Part shown: piece after piece, positions 6,296 to 14,151 of the stretch | Position numbering within the stretch: the stretch's first letter is position 1 | Layout of the letters: every line of letters starts with the position of its first letter | Assembly: GCA_937893485.1 (NCBI GenBank) | Contig: CALBJL010000085.1 | Coordinates: 1 to 19,945, forward strand | Reading direction: 5' to 3' | Length of the DNA stretch: 19,945 bases | Source of the DNA: an uncultured bacterium | GTDB lineage: Bacteria; Bacillota; Clostridia; Lachnospirales; Lachnospiraceae | The notes under the pieces: model-generated | What the model was told of the DNA's origin: nothing | Seen by the model: only the letters and a program-made list of their open reading frames with translations | Database searches by the model: none | Made by a program: the position numbers and the translations under genes

Positions 6296-8211
6296 TGGCA
6301 GAAGAAAAAGTGAGAGAATTTAAAGGCGGCAGAGGCCCGGGGGGACCGTGTCCGAAGCTCGAGCATCCGTTTCGCAGCTTCCTTCGCATCATGCGTTATC
6401 TGATGCGCTATTATCCGGTGCACATTGCAGTTGTTGTCGTGGCGATCTTTGCGAGTGTGTTATGCAATGTGAAGGGAACATGGTTTATCAAGGATCTGAT
6501 TGATGGGTATGTGCAGCCGCTGCTTTTGTCCGATCAGCCGGATTTTAGCGGTCTGTTGCATGCGATTACACGTGTGGGTGGTTTTTATCTGCTCGGTGTC
6601 GTGGCAGTTTTTATCCAGAACCGTGTCATGGTCTATGTGACACAGGGAACACTTATGCATATGCGTAATGAAATGTTTGTGCATATGGAGACACTGCCGG
6701 TGCGCTATTTTGACGAGCATCCGCACGGCGATATCATGAGTATGTACACAAACGATATCGATACGCTGCGTCAGATGATCTCGCAGAGTATGCCGCAGTT
6801 TTTAAACAGTGCAGTAACGATCGTCAGTGTATTTATCAGCATGGTGATGCTGAGCATTCCGCTGACGCTTGTCACGATGGTCATGGTTGTGATCGTGCTG
6901 TTTTCAACGAAAAAAGCAACCGGACTCAGCGGACGTTATTTTGTGCAGCAGCAGAAGGATCTCGGCAGATTAAACGGTTATATCGAGGAAATGATGGAAG
7001 GGCAGAAGGTCGTAAAAGTATTCTGTCACGAACAGCAGGCGATTGATGATTTCAGTGAATTGAACGAACAGCTCTACGACAGTGCCTACAACGCAAACCA
7101 GTTCGTGAATCTGCTCGGTCCGATCAATGCGCAGCTCGGAAATGTGAGCTATGTGCTGTGTGCAATGGTCGGTGGTATATTGGCATTAAACGGTTCCTTT
7201 GGTTTCACGCTCGGATCACTTGCAAGCTTTCTGACCTTCAATAAGAGCTTTTACATGCCGATCAATCAGGTGAGCCAGCAGCTCAACGCGGTCGTGATGG
7301 CATTGGCAGGTGCTGACCGTCTGTTTGAACTGTTAGATGAACAGCCGGAGACGGACGAGGGCTATGTAACGCTCGTCAATGCGAAAAAAGAAAACGGAGA
7401 GCTCCGCGAGTGCGCGGAGCGCAGCGGTCTGTGGGCGTGGAAGCATGTGCATCAGGCGGACGGCAGCGTGGAGTATCGTGAGCTGACCGGCGATGTGGTG
7501 TTTGACGATGTTGATTTTGGTTATAATCCGGACAAAATAGTGCTCCACAATGTCGACTTGTACGCGACACCGGGACAGAAGATCGCATTTGTCGGTTCGA
7601 CCGGAGCCGGAAAGACGACGATCACGAACCTGATCAACCGTTTTTACGATATTCAGGACGGCAAGATCCGTTATGACGGCATCAATATCAATAAAATCAA
7701 AAAAGCGGATCTGCGCCATTCGCTTGGCATGGTATTGCAGGATACGCATCTGTTTACAGGAACGGTAATGGAAAATATCCGTTACGGCAAGCTCGATGCG
7801 ACGGATGAGGAAGTGATCGCAGCGGCAAAGCTGGCGAACGCGGACGGATTCATCCGGCATCTTGAGCATGGCTACGATACGATGCTGACCGGTGACGGCG
7901 CATCGCTCAGTCAGGGACAGCGCCAGCTTCTCGCGATCGCACGTGCGGCAGTCGCAGATCCTCCGGTACTCATTCTCGATGAGGCGACCAGCTCGATCGA
8001 TACGCGCACCGAGCGCATCGTGCAGTCCGGCATGGATCGTCTGATGAAGGGCAGGACAACATTTGTCATCGCGCACAGACTCTCAACCGTGCGCAACAGC
8101 GACTGTATCATGGTGCTTGAGCAGGGGCGCATTATTGAGCGCGGCAGCCATGACCAGCTCATGGAGGCGCATGGAAAATATTACCGGCTGTATACAGGAA
8201 ATGCGGTCTGA
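6295..8211 (+). CDS. Heterodimeric ABC exporter, catalytic subunit
   Basis: This 638-residue half-transporter partners the upstream subunit. The membrane domain spans about residues 40-335 and the ATPase follows from about 400. Walker A is GSTGAGKTT (434-442), the signature is the altered LSQGQ (538-542), Walker B is VLILDE with catalytic E563, and the H-loop is H594. The changed signature and intact catalytic residues complement subunit one, so the dimer has one working and one degenerate ATP site, the TM288-type pattern. About 45 residues (352-397, rich in charged residues) are inserted between the membrane and ATPase domains. The N-terminus carries a Gly/Pro-rich stretch (residues 11-20). 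No clear terminator follows before the next promoter. Confidence 0.92.
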   Translation: MAEEKVREFKGGRGPGGPCPKLEHPFRSFLRIMRYLMRYYPVHIAVVVVAIFASVLCNVKGTWFIKDLIDGYVQPLLLSDQPDFSGLLHAITRVGGFYLLGVVAVFIQNRVMVYVTQGTLMHMRNEMFVHMETLPVRYFDEHPHGDIMSMYTNDIDTLRQMISQSMPQFLNSAVTIVSVFISMVMLSIPLTLVTMVMVVIVLFSTKKATGLSGRYFVQQQKDLGRLNGYIEEMMEGQKVVKVFCHEQQAIDDFSELNEQLYDSAYNANQFVNLLGPINAQLGNVSYVLCAMVGGILALNGSFGFTLGSLASFLTFNKSFYMPINQVSQQLNAVVMALAGADRLFELLDEQPETDEGYVTLVNAKKENGELRECAERSGLWAWKHVHQADGSVEYRELTGDVVFDDVDFGYNPDKIVLHNVDLYATPGQKIAFVGSTGAGKTTITNLINRFYDIQDGKIRYDGININKIKKADLRHSLGMVLQDTHLFTGTVMENIRYGKLDATDEEVIAAAKLANADGFIRHLEHGYDTMLTGDGASLSQGQRQLLAIARAAVADPPVLILDEATSSIDTRTERIVQSGMDRLMKGRTTFVIAHRLSTVRNSDCIMVLEQGRIIERGSHDQLMEAHGKYYRLYTGNAV

Positions 8212-8262
8212 GCCCTTGTAATACGCCAACACTTTAAAATGTTACTTTTTAAAACCAGACGC

Positions 8263-8291
8263 TTGACAGTTGCCGGATATGGGGCTAAACT
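8263..8291 (+). promoter_or_regulatory. Sigma-A type promoter of ilvE
   Basis: TTGACA (8263-8268) and TAAACT (8286-8291) are separated by exactly 17 nt. This leaves a leader of about 33 nt before the ATG at 8331, so no T-box or leader-peptide attenuator fits between them. Confidence 0.7.
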
Positions 8292-8330
8292 ATTTTCAGA
8301 TAAAATTACAATAGAAAAGAGGAATCAGCT

Positions 8331-9356
8331 ATGGAAAAGAAAAACATTGACTGGTCAAATCTAGGCTTTGGTTATCAGGTGACTGACAAGCGTTATGTCT
8401 CAAATTATAAAAACGGCGCATGGGACGACGGTGTGCTGACCGATGAAGCGACCATCACTCTGAGCGAGTGCGCCGGTGTGCTTCAGTACGCACAGACCTG
8501 TTTTGAGGGTCTGAAGGCATACACGACAGAGGATGGCAGAACCGTATGCTTCCGCCCCGATCTGAACGCAAGCCGTATGAAGGATTCCTGTGAGCGTCTG
8601 GAGATGCCGGTATTCCCCGAGGATCGTTTCGTAGAGGCAGTAAAGGCAGTTGTACATGCAAACGAGGCATATGTACCCCCTTACGGGTCAGGTGCTACAT
8701 TATATATCCGTCCCTACATGTTCGGCAGTTCACCGGTCATCGGCGTAAAACCCGCAGAGGAGTATCAGTTCCGTATGTTCTGTACACCGGTAGGACCCTA
8801 CTTCAAGGGCGGCGCAAAGCCGATCACGATCCGTGTCAGTGATTACGACCGTGCGGCACCGCATGGAACCGGACATATCAAGGCTGGATTAAACTATGCG
8901 ATGAGTCTGTATCAGATCGTGGACGCACATGAGAAGGGCTTTGATGAGAACATGTATCTTGATGCCGGCAGCAGAACCTATGTGGAGGAGACCGGTGGAG
9001 CCAACTTTATCTTCATCACAAAGGACGGCAAGATGGTAACTCCTAAGTCTGACAGTATTTTACCTTCTATTACCCGTCGTTCACTGATGGTAGTAGCAGA
9101 GAAATATCTGGGCATGACCGTAGAGCATCGTCAGGTCCGCTTTGATGAGTTGGGCGATTTCGCAGAGTGTGGATTGTGCGGAACCGCAGCAGTGATCTCA
9201 CCGGTCGGCAAGATCAACGACCATGGCAGGGAGATCTGTTTCCCGAGCGGCATGGACGAGATGGGACCTGTGACAAAGAAACTGTATGATACACTGACCG
9301 GTATCCAGATGGGACGCATTGAGGCACCGGAGGGATGGATCGTCGAGATCGACTAA
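8331..9356 (+). CDS. ilvE: Branched-chain amino acid aminotransferase, type II
   Basis: This cytoplasmic PLP enzyme transfers amino groups between glutamate and the keto acids of leucine, isoleucine and valine. The 341-residue length fits the type II (eukaryote-like) class. Key segments are CFEGLKAY (57-64), YIRPYMFG with R127, GTGHIKAGLNYA with the PLP lysine K184, YVEETGGANFIF with E219/E220, and the late CGTAAVISPVG that binds PLP phosphate. AAGAGGA sits about 9 nt before the start. The gene has its own promoter and no biosynthetic neighbours, so it probably serves either synthesis or degradation as a stand-alone unit. Confidence 0.94.
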   Translation: MEKKNIDWSNLGFGYQVTDKRYVSNYKNGAWDDGVLTDEATITLSECAGVLQYAQTCFEGLKAYTTEDGRTVCFRPDLNASRMKDSCERLEMPVFPEDRFVEAVKAVVHANEAYVPPYGSGATLYIRPYMFGSSPVIGVKPAEEYQFRMFCTPVGPYFKGGAKPITIRVSDYDRAAPHGTGHIKAGLNYAMSLYQIVDAHEKGFDENMYLDAGSRTYVEETGGANFIFITKDGKMVTPKSDSILPSITRRSLMVVAEKYLGMTVEHRQVRFDELGDFAECGLCGTAAVISPVGKINDHGREICFPSGMDEMGPVTKKLYDTLTGIQMGRIEAPEGWIVEID

Positions 9357-9418
9357 GACGGGCAAAGATCCGGTTCATAGAATGATATAGGAATATATTG
9401 TAATCATCCTGCTCATGA

Positions 9419-9559
9419 AATGGGAAAGAAGATGCAGGTCAGACAGCAAATACAGTAACTGTACCGGATGGAGTAGATGCAGAACTCTTGATGAAGGTTC
9501 TTGGAAATCTGGAGATGGCAGCATTGCTGACGAGTCTGGCGAAGACAATGAAAGTATAA
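9419..9559 (+). pseudogene. Unidentified 3' coding remnant downstream of ilvE
   Basis: A 46-codon frame without a start runs from after a TGA (9416) to TAA (9557). It includes TANTVTVPDGVDAELLMKVL and then LEMAALLTSLAKTMKV, which looks like genuine protein with an amphipathic helical end. No family is recognised. A rho-independent terminator follows 12 nt later, as expected for a gene's natural 3' end. A small peptide beginning at the internal ATG (MKVLGNLE...) is possible but has no ribosome binding site. Confidence 0.3.
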
Positions 9560-9571
9560 TAAAGAAAATAC

Positions 9572-9615
9572 AGCGATACCGCGATGATAGAGATATCTGT
9601 GTGGTATCGCTTTTT
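9572..9615 (+). terminator. Rho-independent terminator after ilvE region
   Basis: AGCGATACC (9572-9580) pairs with GGTATCGCT (9603-9611), with a large 22-nt loop that contains a further small hairpin, followed by TTTT. It most likely ends the ilvE transcript, about 215 nt after its stop codon. Confidence 0.75.
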
Positions 9616-9710
9616 CTATACATAAATACGGTAGAGATTTAATGTTTTATTTCGCTTTGGATATAATAACGATAGTTTTCAACATGGTATTGACAGGTTT
9701 TAATGAATTT

Positions 9711-9737
9711 AGTCTGAAGTCCATAGGACTTCAGGCT
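9711..9737. other. 12-bp stem hairpin upstream of a terminator
   Basis: AGTCTGAAGTCC (9711-9722) pairs with GGACTTCAGGCT (9726-9737) around a 3-nt ATA loop, with one G-T pair. It is not followed by T on either strand, so it is not a terminator. A smaller hairpin, TGAAG/CTTCA (9749-9764), and the terminator at 9782 follow it. Together they may form a structured small RNA or a 3' end structure. Confidence 0.55.
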
Positions 9738-9781
9738 ACTCGCGGAAATGAAGTATATGCTTCACATACCGTTCGAGCGCG

Positions 9782-9811
9782 AAAGAGTCGCAAACGGCTC
9801 TTTGTTTTTTT
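9782..9811 (+). terminator. Rho-independent terminator facing the lacI-type gene
   Basis: AAAGAGTCG (9782-9790) pairs with CGGCTCTTT (9795-9803) around a CAAA loop, with a G-T pair, and a T run follows (9805-9811). It works rightward and lies just past the 3' end of the minus-strand regulator. It therefore blocks readthrough into that gene. The minus-strand side lacks a good T run. Confidence 0.75.
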
Positions 9812-9812
9812 A

Positions 9813-10838
9813 TTATTCTGAGCGTCTGGAAATCTCTCTGCAACTCCCACGTTTCACAATCTGGAAAGGGTATTCCACTTTGATAAAAGAGGAATGTCCA
9901 CCATTGATGCGATCGAGCAGAAGCGTAACAGCCATCTGCCCCATTTCCTTTAGCGGAACATGCACAGTCGTGAGCATTGGAGTTGTATATTGCACGTTTT
10001 CAATATCATTGATGCCAATAATGGAAATGTCTTCGGGAACGCGGATATTTTTCTCGCTGCAGGCACGTAAAGCCCCGATTGCAACAATATCGTTTGCACA
10101 GCAGATGGCAGTGATTTCCGGGGCTTGCTCAAGAAGCCGTAATGCACCAAGATAGCCATCTTCCATTGAAAGCACAATATCATTCACTATATACCTTGAC
10201 TCGTCAGCAAGGTGATAAGTTCTGATCGCATCGCGATAACCCTCGCAGCGTTGTTCATTGTCTCCGATAAAACCGATTTTTTCATGATGAAGTGAGTGCA
10301 AATATTCTACACAGGAAAAAAGCATTTTGTAACCACTACAGATAATCTGGTCACAGTTCACGTTTAATGAATTCAGGGAGACGTTGATGATTTTTTTGTA
10401 AGTCGGTGTTAATTGTTTTAATAAATCCGGATTAAAACGACCGAGAATAATCAGGGCATCGGAGCGGGTGTTGGAGATTAACGGTGGTGCAAAAAAGGAG
10501 TCTCCGAATGTGTGGATATAAGGACAGCTTACGTGATAATTACGACGAAACGCCTCATGCTCTATACTTTTAAGTAATTCGAAATAAAACGGATCATCTT
10601 TTGTTTCCTGCGGAATACATCCGTAAATGCAATTGATGTACTGCGGTTCCATGACAGTATCATTGCAGTCTTTGAGACGCCTGGCGGTGGGATTTGGGCT
10701 GTAGCCCTGCTGTTTTGCAACTTCCCAGATTTTTCGTTGAAGCTCGGGACGGGCTGCAGAGGAATTATCTGTATTTAAAACACGTGAAACAGTGGAAATC
10801 GAAACACCGACTTCGGCTGCAATATCTTTTAAAGCCAT
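9813..10838 (-). CDS. LacI/GalR-family transcriptional regulator
   Basis: This 341-residue DNA-binding repressor most likely controls the divergent transport and oxidation operon starting at 11315. The N-terminal helix-turn-helix ALKDIAAEVGVSISTVSRVL (residues 2-21) and the hinge segment NPTARRLK are typical of the family. The C-terminal sugar-binding-like domain has IGFIGDNEQRCEGYRDAI, ITAICCANDIVAIGALRA, and VPEDISIIGINDIENVQYTT, the usual effector-pocket landmarks. The start at 10838 is chosen for its GAGGT site (10846-10850, 7 nt away) and the family N-terminus; a longer frame to 10874 lacks support. The inducer is unknown but is probably the operon's substrate or a product of it. Confidence 0.92.
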   Translation of the reverse strand: MALKDIAAEVGVSISTVSRVLNTDNSSAARPELQRKIWEVAKQQGYSPNPTARRLKDCNDTVMEPQYINCIYGCIPQETKDDPFYFELLKSIEHEAFRRNYHVSCPYIHTFGDSFFAPPLISNTRSDALIILGRFNPDLLKQLTPTYKKIINVSLNSLNVNCDQIICSGYKMLFSCVEYLHSLHHEKIGFIGDNEQRCEGYRDAIRTYHLADESRYIVNDIVLSMEDGYLGALRLLEQAPEITAICCANDIVAIGALRACSEKNIRVPEDISIIGINDIENVQYTTPMLTTVHVPLKEMGQMAVTLLLDRINGGHSSFIKVEYPFQIVKRGSCREISRRSE

Positions 10839-11132
10839 TAGTGCTACCTCTCTAATTCGTTCGTGGAAATACATTCCAACAGATTAAATATAAAACGACG
10901 GACATGTGTAACGTACGCATATCATTTAACGCTATCATAACACAAAACACTGGAAAATAGAAGAATAAAATTTATGCAAATAAAAGCAAAAATGATAAAA
11001 ACACGCAAAAAATACGAAAAATAGACGTGGGCAAATATCTTGAATATGTAAGTCGCATAAACATGAAAAAGGCTATAAATTGTGCTAAATTACTAAAAAA
11101 TAGAAATAAATACACAAAATAATGACAATTTC

Positions 11133-11148
11133 ATGCAAACGTTTGCAT
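11133..11148. promoter_or_regulatory. Palindromic LacI-family operator or cre site
   Basis: ATGCAAACGTTTGCAT is a perfect 16-bp palindrome centred on CG, the usual form of LacI/GalR operators. It also fits the CcpA cre consensus WTGNAANCGNWWNCAW at every position. It lies about 30 nt upstream of the -35 of the rightward promoter. Repression could work by looping or by a second weaker site such as GGCAAAATATTGTGC (11156-11170); alternatively it serves the regulator's own promoter. Whether the local regulator or CcpA binds cannot be told from sequence. Confidence 0.75.
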
Positions 11149-11178
11149 AAAAAATGGCAAAATATTGTGCAAATATAC

Positions 11179-11206
11179 TTGAAAACGCAAATAAAGTTGC
11201 TATAAT
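11179..11206 (+). promoter_or_regulatory. Promoter of the transport-oxidation operon
   Basis: TTGAAA (11179-11184) is followed after 16 nt by a perfect TATAAT (11201-11206); taking CTTGAA gives 17 nt. The spacer contains GCAA-N6-TTGC (11187-11200), a small inverted repeat that could be a second regulator half-site pair. The leader to the ATG at 11315 is about 100 nt. Confidence 0.7.
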
Positions 11207-11314
11207 ACGAATTAAAGTACAAATTCATTTATGTGCAAAAAAATTTTTCTGATAACCACAAAATGAATCTGATAATTACTTGAGAAAATGGAGAGGTACA
11301 AAGGAGGTAACTTT

Positions 11315-12469
11315 ATGAGCAAAGGAAAAAAGATTTTTACAATGTTGATGGCAGCTACGGTTGCATTTGGTTTATTGACAGGATGCGGAAGTTCAGAGAA
11401 CAGTAATGACAGCACCGATGATGCGACAAATGAAACCGAGACATCGGCTAAAGACGGAGCAAGCACTTTAGGTCTTACACCACTTTCGGAAAGAACAACA
11501 TTAAGCATTGGTTTCTTTGCAGGTTCCGCACATTCCATGCCATGGTATGTCGCAGATCAGATGGGGTTCTTTGATGAATTAAACATTGATGTTGAATATC
11601 AGTCTTTTACAGGTGGTCCGGCGATGATGGAAGCAAATGCAGACTGGGATGTCTGTGATGTAGGTGCCCCTGGTATGTTAAATGGTATGAAGAACTATGA
11701 TATCAATATGATCGGCATTTGTGACAATGAATATAATACAGCATTGTTTGTCAGGGCAGACAGCGACCTTGCAGCCAAGCCGGATGATCCGGAGGCGTGG
11801 AGAGGAAAGAAAGTTCTTTTAAATAAAGGAACAACGCTTCAGTACATGTTCATGCAGTATATGAATAGTATCGGAATCACAGATCTTGACGAATATGGTA
11901 TAGAGATCGTTGATACAGCAGTAGGCACCTGCCTGACCGCTTTCCAGACCGGTGAAGGTGATGCAATGTGCGTATGGAATGCGTTTGCAGTAGAGGCAGA
12001 GGATGATGGTTATGTACGTGTTACAGATATTGGTGAGATGGGATTAAACAATGTCAGCTGTATCGGTGCAACAAGCGATGCTCTTGAGAATAAAACAGAT
12101 TTAGTGGCAACGGCATATCAGGTATATTATAAAACATGGGAGTGGTGTCAGGAAAGTGATGAGAACATGCAGAAAGCAAAAGACCTTTTCATGGAATCCT
12201 GTGAAGACGAAGGAGTTGCTGTTACAGAAGAAGTGGTAGACCGTTTAATAAGCGAATTTCAGTGTACTTCTTTAGCAGATGCAGTAAAGGTCATGACAAC
12301 AGAAGAAGATGACCGCAACGGCGCCGGCGGCAAAGTAAGTGAGGCTTCCAATGATTTATTCGAAACCATGGACTTCTTTATTACGCTTGGTAACTATTCA
12401 GAAGATGATAGACAGACAATCATTGACAAGGGACTTGTAAATCCTGTAATTGCGAAGATGGTTAAATAG
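11315..12469 (+). CDS. NMT1/SsuA-like ABC substrate-binding lipoprotein
   Basis: This 384-residue lipoprotein captures the substrate outside the cell for the importer encoded downstream. A lysine-rich signal peptide ends in the lipobox LLTGC, with lipidated C24, followed by a Ser/Asn/Asp/Thr-rich linker. The body is of the nitrate/sulfonate/taurine-binding type: LSIGFFAGSAHSMPWYVADQ and GFFDELNIDVEYQSF near the start. Family members bind sulfonates, nitrate, pyrimidine precursors or other small anions and amines, so the ligand cannot be named. It is long for the family, with an acidic C-terminal third. The start at 11315 has AGGAGG at 11302-11307. It is first in the operon, 21 nt before permease one. 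Confidence 0.9.
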   Translation: MSKGKKIFTMLMAATVAFGLLTGCGSSENSNDSTDDATNETETSAKDGASTLGLTPLSERTTLSIGFFAGSAHSMPWYVADQMGFFDELNIDVEYQSFTGGPAMMEANADWDVCDVGAPGMLNGMKNYDINMIGICDNEYNTALFVRADSDLAAKPDDPEAWRGKKVLLNKGTTLQYMFMQYMNSIGITDLDEYGIEIVDTAVGTCLTAFQTGEGDAMCVWNAFAVEAEDDGYVRVTDIGEMGLNNVSCIGATSDALENKTDLVATAYQVYYKTWEWCQESDENMQKAKDLFMESCEDEGVAVTEEVVDRLISEFQCTSLADAVKVMTTEEDDRNGAGGKVSEASNDLFETMDFFITLGNYSEDDRQTIIDKGLVNPVIAKMVK

Positions 12470-12490
12470 TAACAGATAGGAGCGTTCGAT

Positions 12491-13333
12491 ATGAGTGACA
12501 GCACAAGAGTGGAGCGTCGTCTGACAGATGAGCAGCGAATCAAAAAAGTTCAGGAAGATGCACGTAAAAGTAAATATCAACTGGCGGTACTTTCCATCAT
12601 AGGTGTCCTTGCCTTTTTACTGATCTGGCAGTTTGCGGTTGTGGGTGGATTGCTCCCGAGCCGATATGTTCCGGCACCGTCAGAAGTCGTAAAGTTGTTT
12701 TTTGATAAATGGGTTGACCCGAATCCGGATGGGGCAGTATTAGGTGTACATATTCTTGCCAGCCTGCAGGTTGCTCTTACAGGTTTCTTTCTTGCAATCA
12801 TCATTGGCGTCCCTCTTGGGCTGTTTATGGGCTGGTTTAAAGGCTTTGAAAGCTTTATGAGACCTATTTTTGAAATTTTAAGACCGATCCCGCCGGTATC
12901 ATGGATTCCGATCACGATTATTTGGTTGGGACTTGGACTTCAGGCGAAAGCGTTTATTGTATTTTTCTCGGCGTTTGTTCCGTGTACGATCAATGCGTAC
13001 ACGGGAATCCGTCAGACAAGCCCGGCACTGGTCAATGTCGCAAAGGTCTGCGGCGCTTCGAATTTTACGATTTTCAGAAAAATAGGTATTCCGTCAGCAA
13101 TGACAATGACATTTGCAGGTATCCGTGTAGCACTTGGTAATGCATGGGCTACACTGGTAGCTGCGGAAATGCTGGCAGCGAATGTGGGACTTGGTTATAT
13201 GATTCAGCAAGGTCGTTCTTTTGCAAGACCGGATATCATTATTCTTGGTATTGTAGTTATTGGTATACTGGGAGTCATTTTCACATGGCTGCTTGGACTT
13301 GTTGAAGGAAAGGTTCTGGGGTGGAAGAAATGA
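12491..13333 (+). CDS. ABC importer permease 1, SsuC/TauC type
   Basis: This 280-residue membrane protein forms half of the import channel. About 30 charged residues precede the first transmembrane helix (32-53). Further hydrophobic segments lie near 88-113, 138-165, 203-225 and 246-270. The ATPase-coupling EAA-type loop VCGASNFTIFRKIGIPSA (186-203) is clear. The motif RPIPPVSWIPITIIW (131-145) is typical of the nitrate/taurine/sulfonate permease family. The gene overlaps the next one by ATGA (13330-13333). Confidence 0.9.
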   Translation: MSDSTRVERRLTDEQRIKKVQEDARKSKYQLAVLSIIGVLAFLLIWQFAVVGGLLPSRYVPAPSEVVKLFFDKWVDPNPDGAVLGVHILASLQVALTGFFLAIIIGVPLGLFMGWFKGFESFMRPIFEILRPIPPVSWIPITIIWLGLGLQAKAFIVFFSAFVPCTINAYTGIRQTSPALVNVAKVCGASNFTIFRKIGIPSAMTMTFAGIRVALGNAWATLVAAEMLAANVGLGYMIQQGRSFARPDIIILGIVVIGILGVIFTWLLGLVEGKVLGWKK

Positions 13334-14151
13334 AAAAAGCAAAAGAAGAAATGGTCCTCAGCGAATTTGAACGCAAAGAGATTAGCCGAAACCGTGTATA
13401 CAAAATACTCCCGGTTATTGCGATTATCCTGCTGGTTCTCTTATGGGTGGCAGCATCCTCGAATCCACTGTCCAAATTCCCGTCTCCGGCGGCAGTGTGG
13501 GACAGATATTTAAAGCTTCTGGACAGACCGATTAAAGATCTAGGTTTACTGGGTCATATCTGGGCAAGCTTAAGACGAGTGTTTATCGCGCTTGGATGTG
13601 CGTGGCTGATCGGTATCTCTTTCGGTATTTTAATCGGATGGAACAAAAAATGCAACGCACTTTTTGGACCGATTTTTACGGCTTTTCGTGCGGTGCCGCC
13701 TCTTGCATGGGTACCGTTGATGACGATCTGGTTCGGCACAGGTGAATTTCCAAAGGTCTTGATTGTATTTATCGGTGCACTGATGCCTGTTGTTGTTAAT
13801 ACGCAGGCTGGTATCTCCAATGTCATCAAAGAATATTTGGATATCGGTACGATTTTTCATGCAAATAAAAAGCAGATGTTATTTGAAATTGCTATTCCAT
13901 CTGCACTTGATGCAATCTTCGCAGGTATCCGTAACTCCACGAGTGCGGGCTGGATGGTTGTTCTGGCAGCAGAAATGCTTGGCGGAAAGTCCGGTGTAGG
14001 CTTCCTGATCGTCAGAGGAATGGATTCCGGAGACTATCCGTTATGCTTGCTTTCCATGATCTGCATTGGCGTGGTAGGTTATTTACTTGCGATTGTAATT
14101 CAACTTTTAGAAAGGATTATATGCCCATGGACGAGAAAAAAATCAGCTTAA
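13330..14151 (+). CDS. ABC importer permease 2, SsuC/TauC type
   Basis: This 273-residue second permease is a diverged paralogue of the first. It shares the FRAVPPLAWVPLMTIW motif (119-134) and a comparable coupling loop, IFHANKKQMLFEIAIPSA (175-192), in which the usual Gly-Ala is lost (FHANK in place of CGASN). Most family members use one permease as a homodimer, so two distinct ones imply a heterodimer. I chose the ATG at 13330 because of the 4-bp ATGA overlap with the previous stop; a GTG at 13321 in the same frame is the alternative. The 3' end overlaps the ATPase gene by 25 nt. Confidence 0.9.
   Translation: MKKAKEEMVLSEFERKEISRNRVYKILPVIAIILLVLLWVAASSNPLSKFPSPAAVWDRYLKLLDRPIKDLGLLGHIWASLRRVFIALGCAWLIGISFGILIGWNKKCNALFGPIFTAFRAVPPLAWVPLMTIWFGTGEFPKVLIVFIGALMPVVVNTQAGISNVIKEYLDIGTIFHANKKQMLFEIAIPSALDAIFAGIRNSTSAGWMVVLAAEMLGGKSGVGFLIVRGMDSGDYPLCLLSMICIGVVGYLLAIVIQLLERIICPWTRKKSA

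Larger units (their letters stand above)
10839..11314. other. AT-rich divergent regulatory region
   Basis: This 476-bp gap between the regulator and its probable target operon is extremely AT-rich and holds no credible gene. It has a perfect palindromic operator (11133-11148) and a good rightward promoter (11179-11206). A weak leftward -10 (TATGAT on the minus strand, 10934-10939) may serve the regulator gene. There are also eight GCAAA half-sites, all in the same orientation: 10976, 10986, 11005, 11031, 11135, 11157, 11169 and 11187. Confidence 0.6.

Noticed and set aside
7333..8076. 247-codon minus-strand frame inside the second exporter gene
   Set aside because: It lies fully antisense to well-conserved ATPase motifs, has Arg/His/Cys-rich composition typical of antisense frames and no family features.
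8212..8262. Possible terminator after the exporter operon (TTTAAAA...TTTTTAAA)
   Set aside because: The stem is only A-T pairs and too weak to call.
8292..8330. T-box or attenuator in front of ilvE
   Set aside because: The leader is only about 33 nt, too short for such elements.
9415..9642. 75-codon + strand frame starting MKWERRCRSDS
   Set aside because: It runs straight through the rho-independent terminator at 9572-9615 and has no ribosome binding site; the other frame (9419-9559) looks more like protein.
9690..9695. TTGACA as the -35 of a small RNA promoter
   Set aside because: No acceptable -10 is found 16-18 nt downstream; the position holds TCTGAA in the first hairpin.
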